NCBI RefSeq assembly: GCF_000621625.1
Contig: NZ_KK211318.1
Coordinates: forward strand, 215,907-279,906
Source: Crocinitomix catalasitica ATCC 23190
GTDB lineage: Bacteria; Bacteroidota; Bacteroidia; Flavobacteriales_D; Crocinitomicaceae
Length of the DNA stretch: 64,000 bases
Reading direction: 5' to 3'
The position numbers and the translations under genes are program-made. The notes under the pieces are model-generated. The model made no database searches. It saw only the letters and a list, made by a program, of their open reading frames with translations, and was not told the origin of the DNA. This document shows, piece by piece, positions 28,457-38,352 of the stretch (the stretch's first letter is position 1; every line of letters starts with the position of its first letter).

Positions 28457-29863
28457 ATGAATTTTATTCCAACTTTTCGAGCCTTTCGTAGCATCTCATT
28501 TCGTGGTATTGACTTAGAATTACCGAAGAAACAGATTCAGATTAGATTATTTATTAATCTTATTATGTTCTTGATTTCGATTGTTAATTTAATGTTTACG
28601 GTGCTGTTTTTTTATAACAGTGCCTATAACATAGGCTTATGGCAATTATTTGTAACAACTTTATGCTATATTGGATACCTTACGATAGTGAAATATAAGA
28701 AAATAGAAATGCTTATTATTGTTGGTCTATTCCTCCAAATAAACATCATTTTAACTTCATCTCTCGTCAATTGTAATACCATTCACTTATTTTTAATTCC
28801 ACTAGCTATTACAGGTTTTGCTTTATCATTAAAGCCAGTAAATTCTTGGGCTATGCTTGTTTTTTCTACCCTAGGATATCTTTTTAATGAGTTTAATCCA
28901 TTGGATATTCAGCCAATGATTATTCTTGAACCTGCAGAAGTTGTGCTTACTAATGCCTTTAATATTGTCACCCTTTTCTTTACCCTGTTTTTCATAATTA
29001 ATTTTTTCTTAAAAAGTATTAAGTTGAATCTGGAAGATGTTTATCTTCAAAAATCAAGAGCAGACGAATTAAATATCGACTTAATAGATTCGATTAATTA
29101 TACCAAGCGAATACAACAAGCGATGCTACCAAACAAGTCTGAACTCAATTCAATTCTGCCAAATAATTTTGTTTTCTATGCACCGAAGGATATTATCTCT
29201 GGTGATTTTTATTGGGCTTACGAATCTGAAAATATTCGCTATTTTGCTGTAGGAGATTGTACAGGGCACGGAATTCCAGGATCCTTTATTGCTGTGATTT
29301 GTCAAAACAGTTTGAATAGTGCGATTAAGGATTATGGACTCAAATATCCAAATGAAATATTAGATCAGACGAGAGAATTGATTATTGATAAGTTTAGCAG
29401 CTCAAAGGAGTTTATTTATGATGGAATGGATATAGCCTTTTGCTGTATAATGAATGAAAAATTATACTTTGCTGGAGCGAATCGACCGCTTTGGATTGTC
29501 CGAAAAAATAAAATTGTGATCTTATATCCTGATCGAGAACCGGTCAGTAATTATCTCAAGGTTACACCATTTACCTTACATGAATTCGCTTTAGAACCAG
29601 ATGATGTAATCTACATGTTTTCAGATGGATTTGCTGATCAATTGGGCGGTTGGAAAGGAAAGAAGTTGAAGATTGTAGCGTTCAAGGAACTTATTCTTAA
29701 ACTGCACAGATTTGAATGTGATCAGCAGAAAGAGTATTTAGACGAGTATTTTAAAAAATGGAAAGGCGATCATGATCAAATAGATGATGTTTGTATAATG
29801 GGAGTGAAGGCAGTAGATCTCGTAAATTTTGAAAAATGTGATGGTGAAATTCATGCCGTTTAA
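28457..29863 (+). CDS. Membrane-bound SpoIIE-type serine phosphatase
   Basis: 468 residues. The N-terminal ~190 residues hold about six transmembrane segments; a short coiled linker (~190-215, KSRADELNIDLIDSINYTKR) follows, then a PP2C/SpoIIE-like phosphatase domain (~215-455). Metal-site motifs are visible: GDFYWAY (Gly249, Asp250), VGDCTGHGIPGSF (Asp267) and DDVIYMFSDGFADQ. In Bacteroidota such proteins probably dephosphorylate anti-sigma or STAS-type partners, or signal through unknown routes. No STAS or anti-sigma gene lies next to it. The membrane part has no recognised sensor fold. Confidence 0.9.
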   Translation: MNFIPTFRAFRSISFRGIDLELPKKQIQIRLFINLIMFLISIVNLMFTVLFFYNSAYNIGLWQLFVTTLCYIGYLTIVKYKKIEMLIIVGLFLQINIILTSSLVNCNTIHLFLIPLAITGFALSLKPVNSWAMLVFSTLGYLFNEFNPLDIQPMIILEPAEVVLTNAFNIVTLFFTLFFIINFFLKSIKLNLEDVYLQKSRADELNIDLIDSINYTKRIQQAMLPNKSELNSILPNNFVFYAPKDIISGDFYWAYESENIRYFAVGDCTGHGIPGSFIAVICQNSLNSAIKDYGLKYPNEILDQTRELIIDKFSSSKEFIYDGMDIAFCCIMNEKLYFAGANRPLWIVRKNKIVILYPDREPVSNYLKVTPFTLHEFALEPDDVIYMFSDGFADQLGGWKGKKLKIVAFKELILKLHRFECDQQKEYLDEYFKKWKGDHDQIDDVCIMGVKAVDLVNFEKCDGEIHAV

Positions 29864-29894
29864 GATTGACTAAAAATCTATACTTTTTTATGAA

Positions 29895-30596
29895 TTATAA
29901 GTTTGTAATGATTGAACGAACATGTTCTGCTTGCGCACCAATCTCCATACTTTGTAATTCTTGTGGTTGAATAGGTGTTCCAATAATTAATTTAATGACA
30001 CCTCTCCTTAAACAAAACGGACGTTTATTGGGCCAAACTTCACGCGCACCTTCAATTTTAATAGGGAGAATTTGTGTTTGAGCTTGCTGAGCTAGGTGGA
30101 ATCCTCCTTTTTTGAAAATTGCAATATTACCGTCTTTGCTTTTAGTGCCTTCAGGAAATATAATCACAACTTTACCATTCCCAATATAGTTGGCTGCAAG
30201 AGCGATGCTTTGATTTGCTTTTATACGGTTAGACCGATCGATTAATATCATTCCTGAAGCTCGAATATACCAACCTAATAATGGTACTTTTCCGAGTTCT
30301 TGTTTCGCTATAAAAAATGTATTAAAAGGTAATGAATGGCTCAATACAGGGATGTCAACAAACGAATTATGATTAGCCATGATTAAATAATTGGCATTCT
30401 TGTCAACCTTATCAAATCCTTCAATCTTAACTTTGACACCAAGTAATTTAAGTACAACGGGACTCCAAAATTTGCGCATGATAAGCATCATCACCTCATT
30501 GATACGAAATGGATATAATAGCGCTCCCAATATTATGGAAATCAGCGATAAAAGACCAAAAAAGAATAATTTTACGACTGAAAAAACAGCAATCAT
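29895..30596 (-). CDS. plsC: 1-acyl-sn-glycerol-3-phosphate acyltransferase
   Basis: 233 residues. It transfers an acyl chain to lysophosphatidate, giving phosphatidate at the inner membrane. An N-terminal hydrophobic segment (~5-30) precedes the acyltransferase motifs: NHNSFVD (His76 and Asp81, the HX4D catalytic pair), FFIAKQELGKVPLLGW, and FPEGTKSKDG. It lies 9 bp after priA in a minus-strand run, so it is probably co-transcribed. Lyso-ornithine or other acyl acceptors cannot be excluded. Confidence 0.93.
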   Translation of the reverse strand: MIAVFSVVKLFFFGLLSLISIILGALLYPFRINEVMMLIMRKFWSPVVLKLLGVKVKIEGFDKVDKNANYLIMANHNSFVDIPVLSHSLPFNTFFIAKQELGKVPLLGWYIRASGMILIDRSNRIKANQSIALAANYIGNGKVVIIFPEGTKSKDGNIAIFKKGGFHLAQQAQTQILPIKIEGAREVWPNKRPFCLRRGVIKLIIGTPIQPQELQSMEIGAQAEHVRSIITNL

Positions 30597-30605
30597 ACAC
30601 TTTAT

Positions 30606-33089
30606 TTATTGGGGATCTACATCAATATCTACACGAATAGATCGGTAGTCATGATCACCCAAAAATACGTTTATTTTTTCTTTTATAATATCTTTAACTT
30701 TCTTAGGTGACGCATCTCGTTCAAACTTTATCACGATAAACTTGATATAATAATTTCTAACTTTCGATACCGATGGAGCTTCAGGACCCAAAACGCGATC
30801 TTTAAAGATTGATTTTAATTTTTTGCTTAAATCAATCGACCCAGCTGTTAATGTTGTTTCGTTTTTATGTCGCAAACGAATGTATATCAAGCGATAGAAT
30901 GGAGGATAGTGAAAATTGCGTCGCTCAACCAATTCTTGCGTATACATGCCGATATAATCGTTGCTAATCACTTTTTGAATGATCCAATGATTAGGATTAA
31001 ATGACTGTAAAATAACCTTTCCTCGTTTGCTCTTTCTACCAGCCCTTCCTGAAACTTGTGCCATTAATTGATACGCTCTTTCAAACGCTCTAAAGTCCGG
31101 AAAGTTTAGTAATTGATCGGCACTTAAAATCCCTACTAATCCAACATTGTCAAAATCCAAACCTTTGGTGATCATCTGTGTTCCGATCAATACATCAATA
31201 TTTCGTTGTTCAAAGTCGTTTATGATTTGTTCGTATGCATTTTTTGCTCTAGTGGTGTCCAAATCCATTCTTTGAATGGTCTTATCTTTAAAGAATAGGC
31301 TGAATTCGTCTTCAATCTTTTCAGTACCAAATCCTAACATCTTTAATTTTCTACTTCCACATCTTCCACAAGAAGATGGAGGACTGGTATAATAACCGCA
31401 ATAATGACATTTTAAAACATTACTCAATTTATGATAAGTCAGTGAAACATCACATTGCGTACATTGAGGCGTCCAAGCACATAATTCGCACGACCAAATA
31501 GGGTTGTAGCCTCTTCGATTCTGAAACAAAATAACTTGTTCCTTATTTTCAAAAGATTCCTCCATTTTCTCCATCAAAAATGACGAAAAATGTGATTTCA
31601 TTGTTTTTTGTTTGGTCTCTTTTTCGAGATCTGCGACCAATATTTCTGGCATTTGAACACCTCCAAAACGTTCTGAAAGTTCAACCAGTCCATAACGACC
31701 TTCTTTGGCATTAAAATAGCTTTCAATTGATGGCGTTGCTGAGCCTAAAAGTGTTTTAGCTTTATGCATATTGCCCAAAACAATCGCTAAATCTCTAGCA
31801 TTGTATCTTGGTGCAGGATCATACTGTTTAAAAGAGTTTTCATGCTCCTCATCAACGATGACCAAACCTAAATTATTAAAAGGTAAAAATACTGACGACC
31901 TCGCTCCAAGAACTATTCTGTATTTTTCAGCACTGTTATTTAACACGTGATTCCAAATTTCAATGCGTTCATTTTGATTAAACTTACTATGATAAACACC
32001 TACTAAATCTCCAAAATATTTTCTGAGTCGATTAATCAATTGTGTTGTCAAAGCTATCTCAGGTAAAAGAAATAAGACTTGTTCTCCCTTTTCTAGCGCA
32101 GCTTGAATCAGTTTTACATAGACCTCAGTCTTTCCGGAGGAAGTTACCCCATGTAATAAAACTGTATTTAAAGTTTTAAAATGCTCCTCAATTTCAATTA
32201 AAGCAGTTTCTTGACTTGGACTCAGTGCTTTTATAGGTTCATTATCATCAAGCGCATCTTTCAATCTAGAGATGTCAGCTGAAAATATTTCAATGATTCC
32301 CTTTTTTGACAATGTATTTAGTGTCGAATTTGAAATGTCATCATCGACTAAAGTTTTTTTGAGAACTGGAATTTGCTCTGCTGTATTTATGCCAATAATA
32401 GAGACAATTTTCAGTAAGGCATAGACCTGCTTTTCATTCTTTTTATTCGACTCTAATTCATTCAATAATGCACTTAGTTTATCATTGTCCGCATATTGAT
32501 CAGCTAAACGAATAAAACTAGCTTGTTTAGGGCTATATTTTGCCTTTAATTCTTCAGAAACGATCGCAACTCTTTTTTCAATTAAACCTTTAATAATAGG
32601 TTGAATGGTTTTGATTTGAACAATCTCACCAACCTCTTTTAATGTTAATTCTGTTCGCAATTCTAAAGCATCTAAAATTAAAGCCTCTTTGGCGTTCAAG
32701 TTTTCTGAATTGTGCTCGTAATCAGGATGTAGAACGATAACAGTTTCACTGGCTAATTTAAAGTTACTTGGTAAAGCTGCATTCATTACATCGCCAATAT
32801 CTGCCATGTAATATTCCGATATCCAATCCCATAACTTAAATTGTTGAGGTAAAACAATCGGTGTTTCATCTAAGATCAGCTCAATATATTTGGCCGTATA
32901 ATCTTTAGGAATTTCTTCATGTATTCTTGAAATAATAGCCGTGTAAAATTTTGACCTCCCGAATGGTACGATTGCTCGTTTACCTAATTCAAGTTCTTGA
33001 TTTAACTCAAAGGGAACGCGATAAGTATAACGATTCGGTATACTCAAAGGTATTATTACATCAACAAAATAAGTTTTTCTTTCAGTCAT
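30606..33089 (-). CDS. priA: Primosomal protein N' (replication restart helicase PriA)
   Basis: 827 residues. PriA recognises stalled forks and loads the replication restart primosome. It has an N-terminal 3'-DNA-binding domain (~1-105), a winged-helix region, helicase motif I GVTSSGKTEVY (Walker A, ~314-322), motif II as DEEH in VIVDEEHENSFKQYD, a zinc-binding insertion with paired cysteines (CELCAWTPQCTQCD, CHYCGYY, CGRCGS), and helicase motifs V/VI (IGTQMITKGLDFDNVGL, VSGRAGR). Length fits the family. It lies in a run with a rhodanese lipoprotein upstream and plsC downstream. Confidence 0.96.
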   Translation of the reverse strand: MTERKTYFVDVIIPLSIPNRYTYRVPFELNQELELGKRAIVPFGRSKFYTAIISRIHEEIPKDYTAKYIELILDETPIVLPQQFKLWDWISEYYMADIGDVMNAALPSNFKLASETVIVLHPDYEHNSENLNAKEALILDALELRTELTLKEVGEIVQIKTIQPIIKGLIEKRVAIVSEELKAKYSPKQASFIRLADQYADNDKLSALLNELESNKKNEKQVYALLKIVSIIGINTAEQIPVLKKTLVDDDISNSTLNTLSKKGIIEIFSADISRLKDALDDNEPIKALSPSQETALIEIEEHFKTLNTVLLHGVTSSGKTEVYVKLIQAALEKGEQVLFLLPEIALTTQLINRLRKYFGDLVGVYHSKFNQNERIEIWNHVLNNSAEKYRIVLGARSSVFLPFNNLGLVIVDEEHENSFKQYDPAPRYNARDLAIVLGNMHKAKTLLGSATPSIESYFNAKEGRYGLVELSERFGGVQMPEILVADLEKETKQKTMKSHFSSFLMEKMEESFENKEQVILFQNRRGYNPIWSCELCAWTPQCTQCDVSLTYHKLSNVLKCHYCGYYTSPPSSCGRCGSRKLKMLGFGTEKIEDEFSLFFKDKTIQRMDLDTTRAKNAYEQIINDFEQRNIDVLIGTQMITKGLDFDNVGLVGILSADQLLNFPDFRAFERAYQLMAQVSGRAGRKSKRGKVILQSFNPNHWIIQKVISNDYIGMYTQELVERRNFHYPPFYRLIYIRLRHKNETTLTAGSIDLSKKLKSIFKDRVLGPEAPSVSKVRNYYIKFIVIKFERDASPKKVKDIIKEKINVFLGDHDYRSIRVDIDVDPQ

Positions 33090-33106
33090 GTGCTGATTTC
33101 GAATTG

Positions 33107-33553
33107 TTAATCGCGGTATGGGTAATTACCAAATCCATTCTCCAAATTATACACTTTACTGAATCCTTTATCATTTAATAAACGACTGGTTTTTCCCGAT
33201 CTTCCACCAGCCATACAATAAACGACTACGTTTTTATCTTTTGCTAAAGTGTCCAAGGCTGCTTCAAAACCTTCACCGTAGAAGTTGATGTTTATCGCTC
33301 CATCAACATGACCTTCATTAAACTCCTCGGGCGTTCTAACATCTAGAATAATTGTTCCTTCCTCAGCAGATATCGCTTTAAATTTATCTGCGTCAACATC
33401 TTCAATGATTAATTCTACTTCCGAAATGTTTTCAATTAAAGTGGTTTCCTCAATATTCTCTTGAGCATTTTCTAGAGGTGCTTCTTCAGTTAAACTGCTT
33501 CCGCATGATAAGAGAATAGAAACTAATGAAATTGAAATAATACTTTTATACAT
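33107..33553 (-). CDS. Rhodanese-like domain lipoprotein
   Basis: 148 residues. The signal has lipobox LLSC (Cys17), then a Glu/Asn-rich tether and a single rhodanese domain (~55-148) with DVRTPEEFNEGHVDGAININ and the active-site loop VVYCMAGGRSG (Cys113). It should move sulfane sulfur or act on thiols in the envelope. The intact Cys supports activity. It lies 15 bp after the upstream barrel gene and 17 bp before priA. Confidence 0.9.
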   Translation of the reverse strand: MYKSIISISLVSILLSCGSSLTEEAPLENAQENIEETTLIENISEVELIIEDVDADKFKAISAEEGTIILDVRTPEEFNEGHVDGAININFYGEGFEAALDTLAKDKNVVVYCMAGGRSGKTSRLLNDKGFSKVYNLENGFGNYPYRD

Positions 33554-33568
33554 AATTTTGATTTTAAT

Positions 33569-34177
33569 TTAAAGATTTCTCATGTCCATATCCGAAGGTA
33601 TTGATCCTCTTAAAAAACGGCGAACAATTCCAACCGAAATTAATTCTGGCGACCACAATGTTAATTCTGTATTCAAACCATATTTCGGTGAGATCATATA
33701 ATTGATGCCAACAAGTGTAAAGCCAGTGAAAAGTGTTGCTTTTTCAGAAAATAATCGTCGGATATCACTGTCTAATATTTCTGGGTTATTGAACCAATAA
33801 GTAAGGCCAATTTGTAGTTTTAAGTAATAATCGAATTTCTCGCCGTTGTATAAAGTTAATTCTGGACTTACACTTGCAAATACAATAGGGGAGCCGTAAT
33901 GTGTATTGTTATAAAAGAGATTTAAATACTGGAAGCCAATCCGACCAGAAATACTGATTACTCTTCCTAAAACATAACTTTGTGTAAAAGAAATTATTGG
34001 AGATTTTGTAACAAATTCAAATTGTGTTAAGCTGGTATCATTAATTGAGTTAAACTTATTCTTAAACTCTAAAGCAATACTGCTCATGCCAATATTTACA
34101 CGACTTTCGCGATTGTAAATTTGAGTAAAAGCCTGTACAGATATGAAAACCAGAACAACAAGTAGAATTTTGCGCAT
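33569..34177 (-). CDS. Probable outer-membrane beta-barrel protein
   Basis: 202 residues with signal peptide MRKILLVVLVFISVQAFTQ. The mature part has alternating hydrophobic/polar stretches with many Gly and Tyr (SGRIGFQYLNLFYNN, YYLKLQIGLTYWF, LFTGFTLVGINYMI), consistent with an 8-10-stranded barrel. The last strand does not end in a classic C-terminal Phe. No family is recognised. It is the first gene of a minus-strand set leading to the rhodanese lipoprotein, priA and plsC. Confidence 0.75.
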   Translation of the reverse strand: MRKILLVVLVFISVQAFTQIYNRESRVNIGMSSIALEFKNKFNSINDTSLTQFEFVTKSPIISFTQSYVLGRVISISGRIGFQYLNLFYNNTHYGSPIVFASVSPELTLYNGEKFDYYLKLQIGLTYWFNNPEILDSDIRRLFSEKATLFTGFTLVGINYMISPKYGLNTELTLWSPELISVGIVRRFLRGSIPSDMDMRNL

Positions 34178-34181
34178 AATA

Positions 34182-34189
34182 CAAATGTA
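34182..34189 (-). promoter_or_regulatory. Putative -7 element TACATTTG abutting the start codon at 34177
   Basis: On the minus strand TACATTTG matches TAnnTTTG, and TATT alone separates it from the ATG. Initiation would then fall at the start codon. No good -33 TTG is visible. Confidence 0.45.
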
Positions 34190-34340
34190 AGTAATTTTTA
34201 TACCGAATTAGTTATTGAATTTTACAATTAAGTGTAGTAATTTATGTCCTCTAAAACTAAAAGGGCTTTCTGAGTTTGCCTGTAAGATTTTGTTTTAAGG
34301 ATATTTATCTATATTTATGCGATCCAATTATTTTTAACTG

Positions 34341-35054
34341 ATGAATTTGACCAAAATATTAATTACCCTTCTTATTGTTTTTGCAACCTTTTTCAGCGCG
34401 TCTGGTCAAGTCAAAAAAGGGAATATACTTGTTACACCAACTTTAGGTATACCTTATCTTGATCTATTCGGTCATGATGCTGATGTTTTTGATATTAGTT
34501 CTGGAGGGATGAATATGTATTATCGAGGGTTTAATGGTGAAGAAAATTTAAAAATTAAATTGAGAGGTGTCTACGGAATCAAAGTCGATTATTTATTGAT
34601 GGACAAAATAGGCTTAGGTCTTGACTTTATGTATAATAGTGCTGAAGTAACTTTCAACAGGGATTCGATAATAGGAAATGAAATATTAAAAGACGTAAAT
34701 TTTCAAGAAAAAATGACGCGATATAGAATCGCTCTTAGATTCAATTTTCATTTTTATTCTACAGAGAAAGTAAATGTCTATACGGGCGTAAACCTTGGCA
34801 TTCGAAAAAGGGTTTTTACTTATGAGGCTGATGATAAGGATTACGAACCAATTTTTGAAGAGCAATTTGGTTTTGGAGTTTCTAGTGTCGGTTCAGACTT
34901 TTTACCTATTACAATACCATCAGGAAGTGATTTACCTGTGCATGCTAAAATAGCGATAGGCTTACATTATTTTCCGAATAGCATCATTGGCTTTAATTTT
35001 GAAGCATCAATCGGTGGGCCTCCAATTATCGTAGGGTTAACCATTAAATTGTAA
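34341..35054 (+). CDS. Probable outer-membrane beta-barrel protein
   Basis: 237 residues with signal peptide MNLTKILITLLIVFATFFSASGQ. The mature protein is strand-rich (IGLGLDFMYNSAEVTF, YRIALRFNFHFYSTEKVNVY, GVNLGIRKRVFTY, AKIAIGLHYFPNSIIGFNFEA), like small Bacteroidota 'outer membrane beta-barrel' proteins. It is divergent from the other barrel gene at 33569-34177. Function unknown. Confidence 0.78.
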   Translation: MNLTKILITLLIVFATFFSASGQVKKGNILVTPTLGIPYLDLFGHDADVFDISSGGMNMYYRGFNGEENLKIKLRGVYGIKVDYLLMDKIGLGLDFMYNSAEVTFNRDSIIGNEILKDVNFQEKMTRYRIALRFNFHFYSTEKVNVYTGVNLGIRKRVFTYEADDKDYEPIFEEQFGFGVSSVGSDFLPITIPSGSDLPVHAKIAIGLHYFPNSIIGFNFEASIGGPPIIVGLTIKL

Positions 35055-35182
35055 TTGACTATCAATTGCTTAAACTATTAAACTTCTCTTTTTTTTATTA
35101 TTTTTAACCTAAATGCACTTAACAATATGCGCTTTGTTTAAGGAATAATAACGTATGAATTATTGAGTGATAACCCAAAATC

Positions 35183-35872
35183 ATGACCCAATACCGTTCA
35201 ATTAAAAATTTGTCAAAAGATGATCGACCAAGAGAAAAATTGGTAGAATCGGGGAGAGGAGCCTTATCAAATGCCGAAATTCTAGGCATATTAATAGGAT
35301 CAGGAACGAGAGAGAAGTCAGCTGTGAAATTGTGCCAAGAAATTCTCGAGTCTGTAGATAATGATTTGAATAGATTGGCACGTTTATCAATTCATGACTT
35401 GACTAAGTTTAAAGGAATCGGTCAAGCGAAAGCCGTAACGATTGCTGCTGCCCTAGAATTGGGTAGAAGAAAACAAAGTGAAGCAGGAAAATCTAAAGAT
35501 CGGATCGGATCATCTCAAGATGTGTACAATGTGATGATTCAAAGATTTCAGGATTTAGACCATGAAGAATTTTATATTTTAAATTTAAGTAGGTCTAACG
35601 AAATAAAATCAATTGAATTAATATCTAAAGGTGGAATTTCAGGAACTGTAGTCGATGGCAAATTGATATTTAAATCTGCATTGGCACAAACTTCAGCAGC
35701 TATAATCCTTTGTCACAACCATCCTTCAGGGAATCTTAAACCCAGCCAAGCCGATATAGATTTGACAAAAAAAATTAAGGAATTTGGTAAAATGATTGAC
35801 CTACCTGTCCTCGATCATTTAATTATTACCGATAAAGGTTATTATAGTTTTGCCGACGAAGGAATATTTTGA
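35183..35872 (+). CDS. radC: RadC family JAB1/MPN domain protein
   Basis: 229 residues. An N-terminal helix-hairpin-helix domain (~1-85; LTKFKGIGQAKAVTIAAALELGRR) is followed by a JAMM metalloprotease-like domain with HNHPSGNLKPSQADIDLTKK (His178, His180 and the downstream Asp), so the metal site is complete. The old 'DNA repair' name is not well supported for the family; the biochemical role is uncertain. It is a single gene between a barrel gene and wecB. Confidence 0.95.
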   Translation: MTQYRSIKNLSKDDRPREKLVESGRGALSNAEILGILIGSGTREKSAVKLCQEILESVDNDLNRLARLSIHDLTKFKGIGQAKAVTIAAALELGRRKQSEAGKSKDRIGSSQDVYNVMIQRFQDLDHEEFYILNLSRSNEIKSIELISKGGISGTVVDGKLIFKSALAQTSAAIILCHNHPSGNLKPSQADIDLTKKIKEFGKMIDLPVLDHLIITDKGYYSFADEGIF

Positions 35873-35905
35873 TTTTACTTCTTTAAGATTGAACGGATAA
35901 AAATT

Positions 35906-35913
35906 TAACTTTG
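35906..35913 (+). promoter_or_regulatory. Putative -7 element TAACTTTG upstream of wecB
   Basis: Exact TAnnTTTG match 19 nt before the wecB start. A TTG at 35889-35891 is closer than the usual -33 spacing. It would drive the six-gene operon. Confidence 0.5.
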
Positions 35914-35932
35914 TAGACAAAGAAAAATTTTA

Positions 35933-37075
35933 ATGAAGATTATCACCATCATAGGCGCAAGGCCACAGATTATTAAAGCAGCTGCAATAAGTAGAGCTAT
36001 TAAGAATAAATTTTCTAAAGAAATTAAAGAAGTAATTGTGCATACTGGTCAACATTATGACGCAAATATGTCTGCTGTATTTTTTGAAGAATTAGAAATT
36101 CCTAAGCCGGATTATAATCTAAATGTAGGTTCTGGAAAGCATGGCGAACAGACTGCTAAAATGTTATCAGGGATTGAAGAAATTATCGAAAATGAAAAGC
36201 CGCAAGCATTATTGGTTTACGGTGATACAAATTCGACCATTGCAGGTAGTTTAGCTGCTGCAAAGATAGGTGTGCCAGTCGTCCATATTGAAGCAGGATT
36301 AAGATCCTACAATAAGTCGATGCCAGAAGAGTTAAATAGAATTTCTTGTGATCATATGTCTACTTTACTTTTTTCACCAACAGAACAAGGTGTAAGTAAT
36401 TTACAAAAGGAAGGCTTTCAATTAGGCAATGAAGGGCCTTATTCAATTGATAACCCTAAAGTGTATCATTGTGGTGATATCATGTTCGATAATTCTACTT
36501 ATTTCGCTGAAAAAGCAAATACAGATTCTGAAGGCTTAAAAGAGGTTGATTTTAATACACCATATATTCTTACTACTATTCACCGAAACGCGAATACGGA
36601 TGATCCTATTGCTTTAAACAATATTTTTAAGGCCATTACTTATTTAGCGAAAGAGAAAAGTGAGACCATAATTTTACCGTTACATCCACGTACTAAAAAA
36701 ATGATGGATCAGTTGTTAACTGAAGAATTGCAAACTAAATTAAAAGACTTGCCTAATGTTAAAATAATCGATCCCGTTTCTTTCCTTGAAATGATTGCGC
36801 TTGAAAAGAATGCAAAATTGATTTTGACAGATAGTGGTGGCGTTCAAAAAGAGGCTTACTTTTTTAAAAAACCAAGTCTTATTTTACGACCAGAAACAGA
36901 ATGGGTTGAAATTGTTGCACAAGGAGCAGCAATTTTATGTGACGCTGATTATGATAGAATTGTAGCAGCGTATGAGCATTTTATTCAACTTGATAATATT
37001 GAATTCCCACATATATTTGGTGATGGTATGGCTGCAGAATTTATTTGCAACGAAATTATTACCCATATCAAATGA
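35933..37075 (+). CDS. wecB: UDP-N-acetylglucosamine 2-epimerase (non-hydrolysing)
   Basis: 380 residues, GT-B fold. It interconverts UDP-GlcNAc and UDP-ManNAc for surface polysaccharides. It begins with GARPQIIKAAAISRAI and carries VHTGQHYD, YGDTNST, HIEAGLRSYNKSMPEELNRI, TIHRNANTD and LTDSGGVQKEAYF, all standard for the family. It is the first gene of a tightly overlapping set; its stop overlaps the next start in ATGA. The ManNAc product could feed a capsule or O-antigen, but no glycosyltransferases lie next to it. Confidence 0.95.
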   Translation: MKIITIIGARPQIIKAAAISRAIKNKFSKEIKEVIVHTGQHYDANMSAVFFEELEIPKPDYNLNVGSGKHGEQTAKMLSGIEEIIENEKPQALLVYGDTNSTIAGSLAAAKIGVPVVHIEAGLRSYNKSMPEELNRISCDHMSTLLFSPTEQGVSNLQKEGFQLGNEGPYSIDNPKVYHCGDIMFDNSTYFAEKANTDSEGLKEVDFNTPYILTTIHRNANTDDPIALNNIFKAITYLAKEKSETIILPLHPRTKKMMDQLLTEELQTKLKDLPNVKIIDPVSFLEMIALEKNAKLILTDSGGVQKEAYFFKKPSLILRPETEWVEIVAQGAAILCDADYDRIVAAYEHFIQLDNIEFPHIFGDGMAAEFICNEIITHIK

Positions 37076-38352
37076 TAAACGTTTTCTCTGAGCATCATTC
37101 AAAAAGGCTGAACTATGTTTTAGATTTCTGTTTTAAAAGAAAAGGTGAAGAGTATAATGTAGTTTCAAACGAATTGGAATGGCATAAGTTAAAGCGCCAT
37201 GACTTAAATTATTCGTCAAAAAGTTTGCCTGCCAAACTGCAAATAAATCCGCAAGGAATTTTATTTGAAGAGGGCATTTATGCTAATAAAATAATCACAA
37301 AAGAAACTGGTGGAATAGCAATTGATGGTGTAACAGACCATTTAGGTGTTATATTCTTTTTACTAACCAGATACGAGGAGCATTTTGAGACCGAAAGAGA
37401 TCATCATGACCGATTTTTGAGTAAAAATAACGCGCTCGTAAAATTAAACCTCCACCGCCAACCAGTGGTGGATATTTTAGTCAAAGGGTTTTGGGAACAA
37501 TTAGAATTGGATTATGCACCAATAGCATCAAAATTTGAAGGGGTACCTTCATTTGATATCGATGTCGCTTGGGCATATAAAAACAGATCATTCTTTCGAA
37601 CAATCGGAGGATTTGCTAAAGGTAAAAACATAGTTGAACGCCTGGCTGTATTGACAGGAACAAAAAAAGATCCTTATGATACCTATGCGGAAATTAATTT
37701 AGTAGCGACCAAAGTCCACAGAATTATATGTTTTACCTTGTTAGGGGATTGGGCGAAATATGATAAGAATATTAAATGGACCAATAGTAATTATGGATCT
37801 TTAATTAGAGGTCTTAATTCTATTGGAGGAATGGGGATTCATCCATCTTATGCAAGTTATTTAGATGCCCGTAAAATTAAAAATGAAATCAAGCGATTAG
37901 AAGAAATTGTAGGACATGAAGTCGTTAAAAGTCGCCAGCATTTTTTGAAAATAAAATTCCCTGAAACATATGATATCTTAGTGGAAAATGGAATTAAACG
38001 CGATTTTTCAATGGGCTTTACCGATGAGGTTGGCTTTAGAGCAGGAACTTCTTTTCCTTTTAGATATTTCAATCTAGCAAAAAATAAAAAAACGGCTCTA
38101 TCCATATTTCCTTTTGCATATATGGACAATTCATTTAAAGATTATCTTGAATTTACACCAGGAGAAGCGAAAAATGAAATCAACCGTCTAACGAATGAAA
38201 TCAAAGCTGTAGGTGGCCTTTTTATGTTTATTTGGCACAATAGTTCAATTACCAATATTGATGAGTGGGAAGGATGGAAAGATGTCCTCGATCATACAAT
38301 GAATTTAATAAAAGTAGACAATATAGACAAGGACGAAATGTATGAGATATAG
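37072..38352 (+). CDS. Polysaccharide-deacetylase-like protein (DUF7033-type N-terminus)
   Basis: I chose the ATG at 37072, which overlaps the wecB stop (ATGA); an upstream in-frame TTG would add nine codons. 426 residues, no signal peptide. The N-terminal ~140 residues are a separate domain (GGIAIDGVTDHLGVIFFLLTRYEEH). The C-terminal part resembles NodB-type deacetylases, with SFDIDVAWAY carrying the Asp pair in place of the usual TFDDG, a HPSYASY segment, and a final FIWHNSS histidine. Its cytoplasmic location fits action on a nucleotide sugar or lipid-linked precursor made near WecB. Activity is inferred. Confidence 0.82.
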   Translation: MINVFSEHHSKRLNYVLDFCFKRKGEEYNVVSNELEWHKLKRHDLNYSSKSLPAKLQINPQGILFEEGIYANKIITKETGGIAIDGVTDHLGVIFFLLTRYEEHFETERDHHDRFLSKNNALVKLNLHRQPVVDILVKGFWEQLELDYAPIASKFEGVPSFDIDVAWAYKNRSFFRTIGGFAKGKNIVERLAVLTGTKKDPYDTYAEINLVATKVHRIICFTLLGDWAKYDKNIKWTNSNYGSLIRGLNSIGGMGIHPSYASYLDARKIKNEIKRLEEIVGHEVVKSRQHFLKIKFPETYDILVENGIKRDFSMGFTDEVGFRAGTSFPFRYFNLAKNKKTALSIFPFAYMDNSFKDYLEFTPGEAKNEINRLTNEIKAVGGLFMFIWHNSSITNIDEWEGWKDVLDHTMNLIKVDNIDKDEMYEI

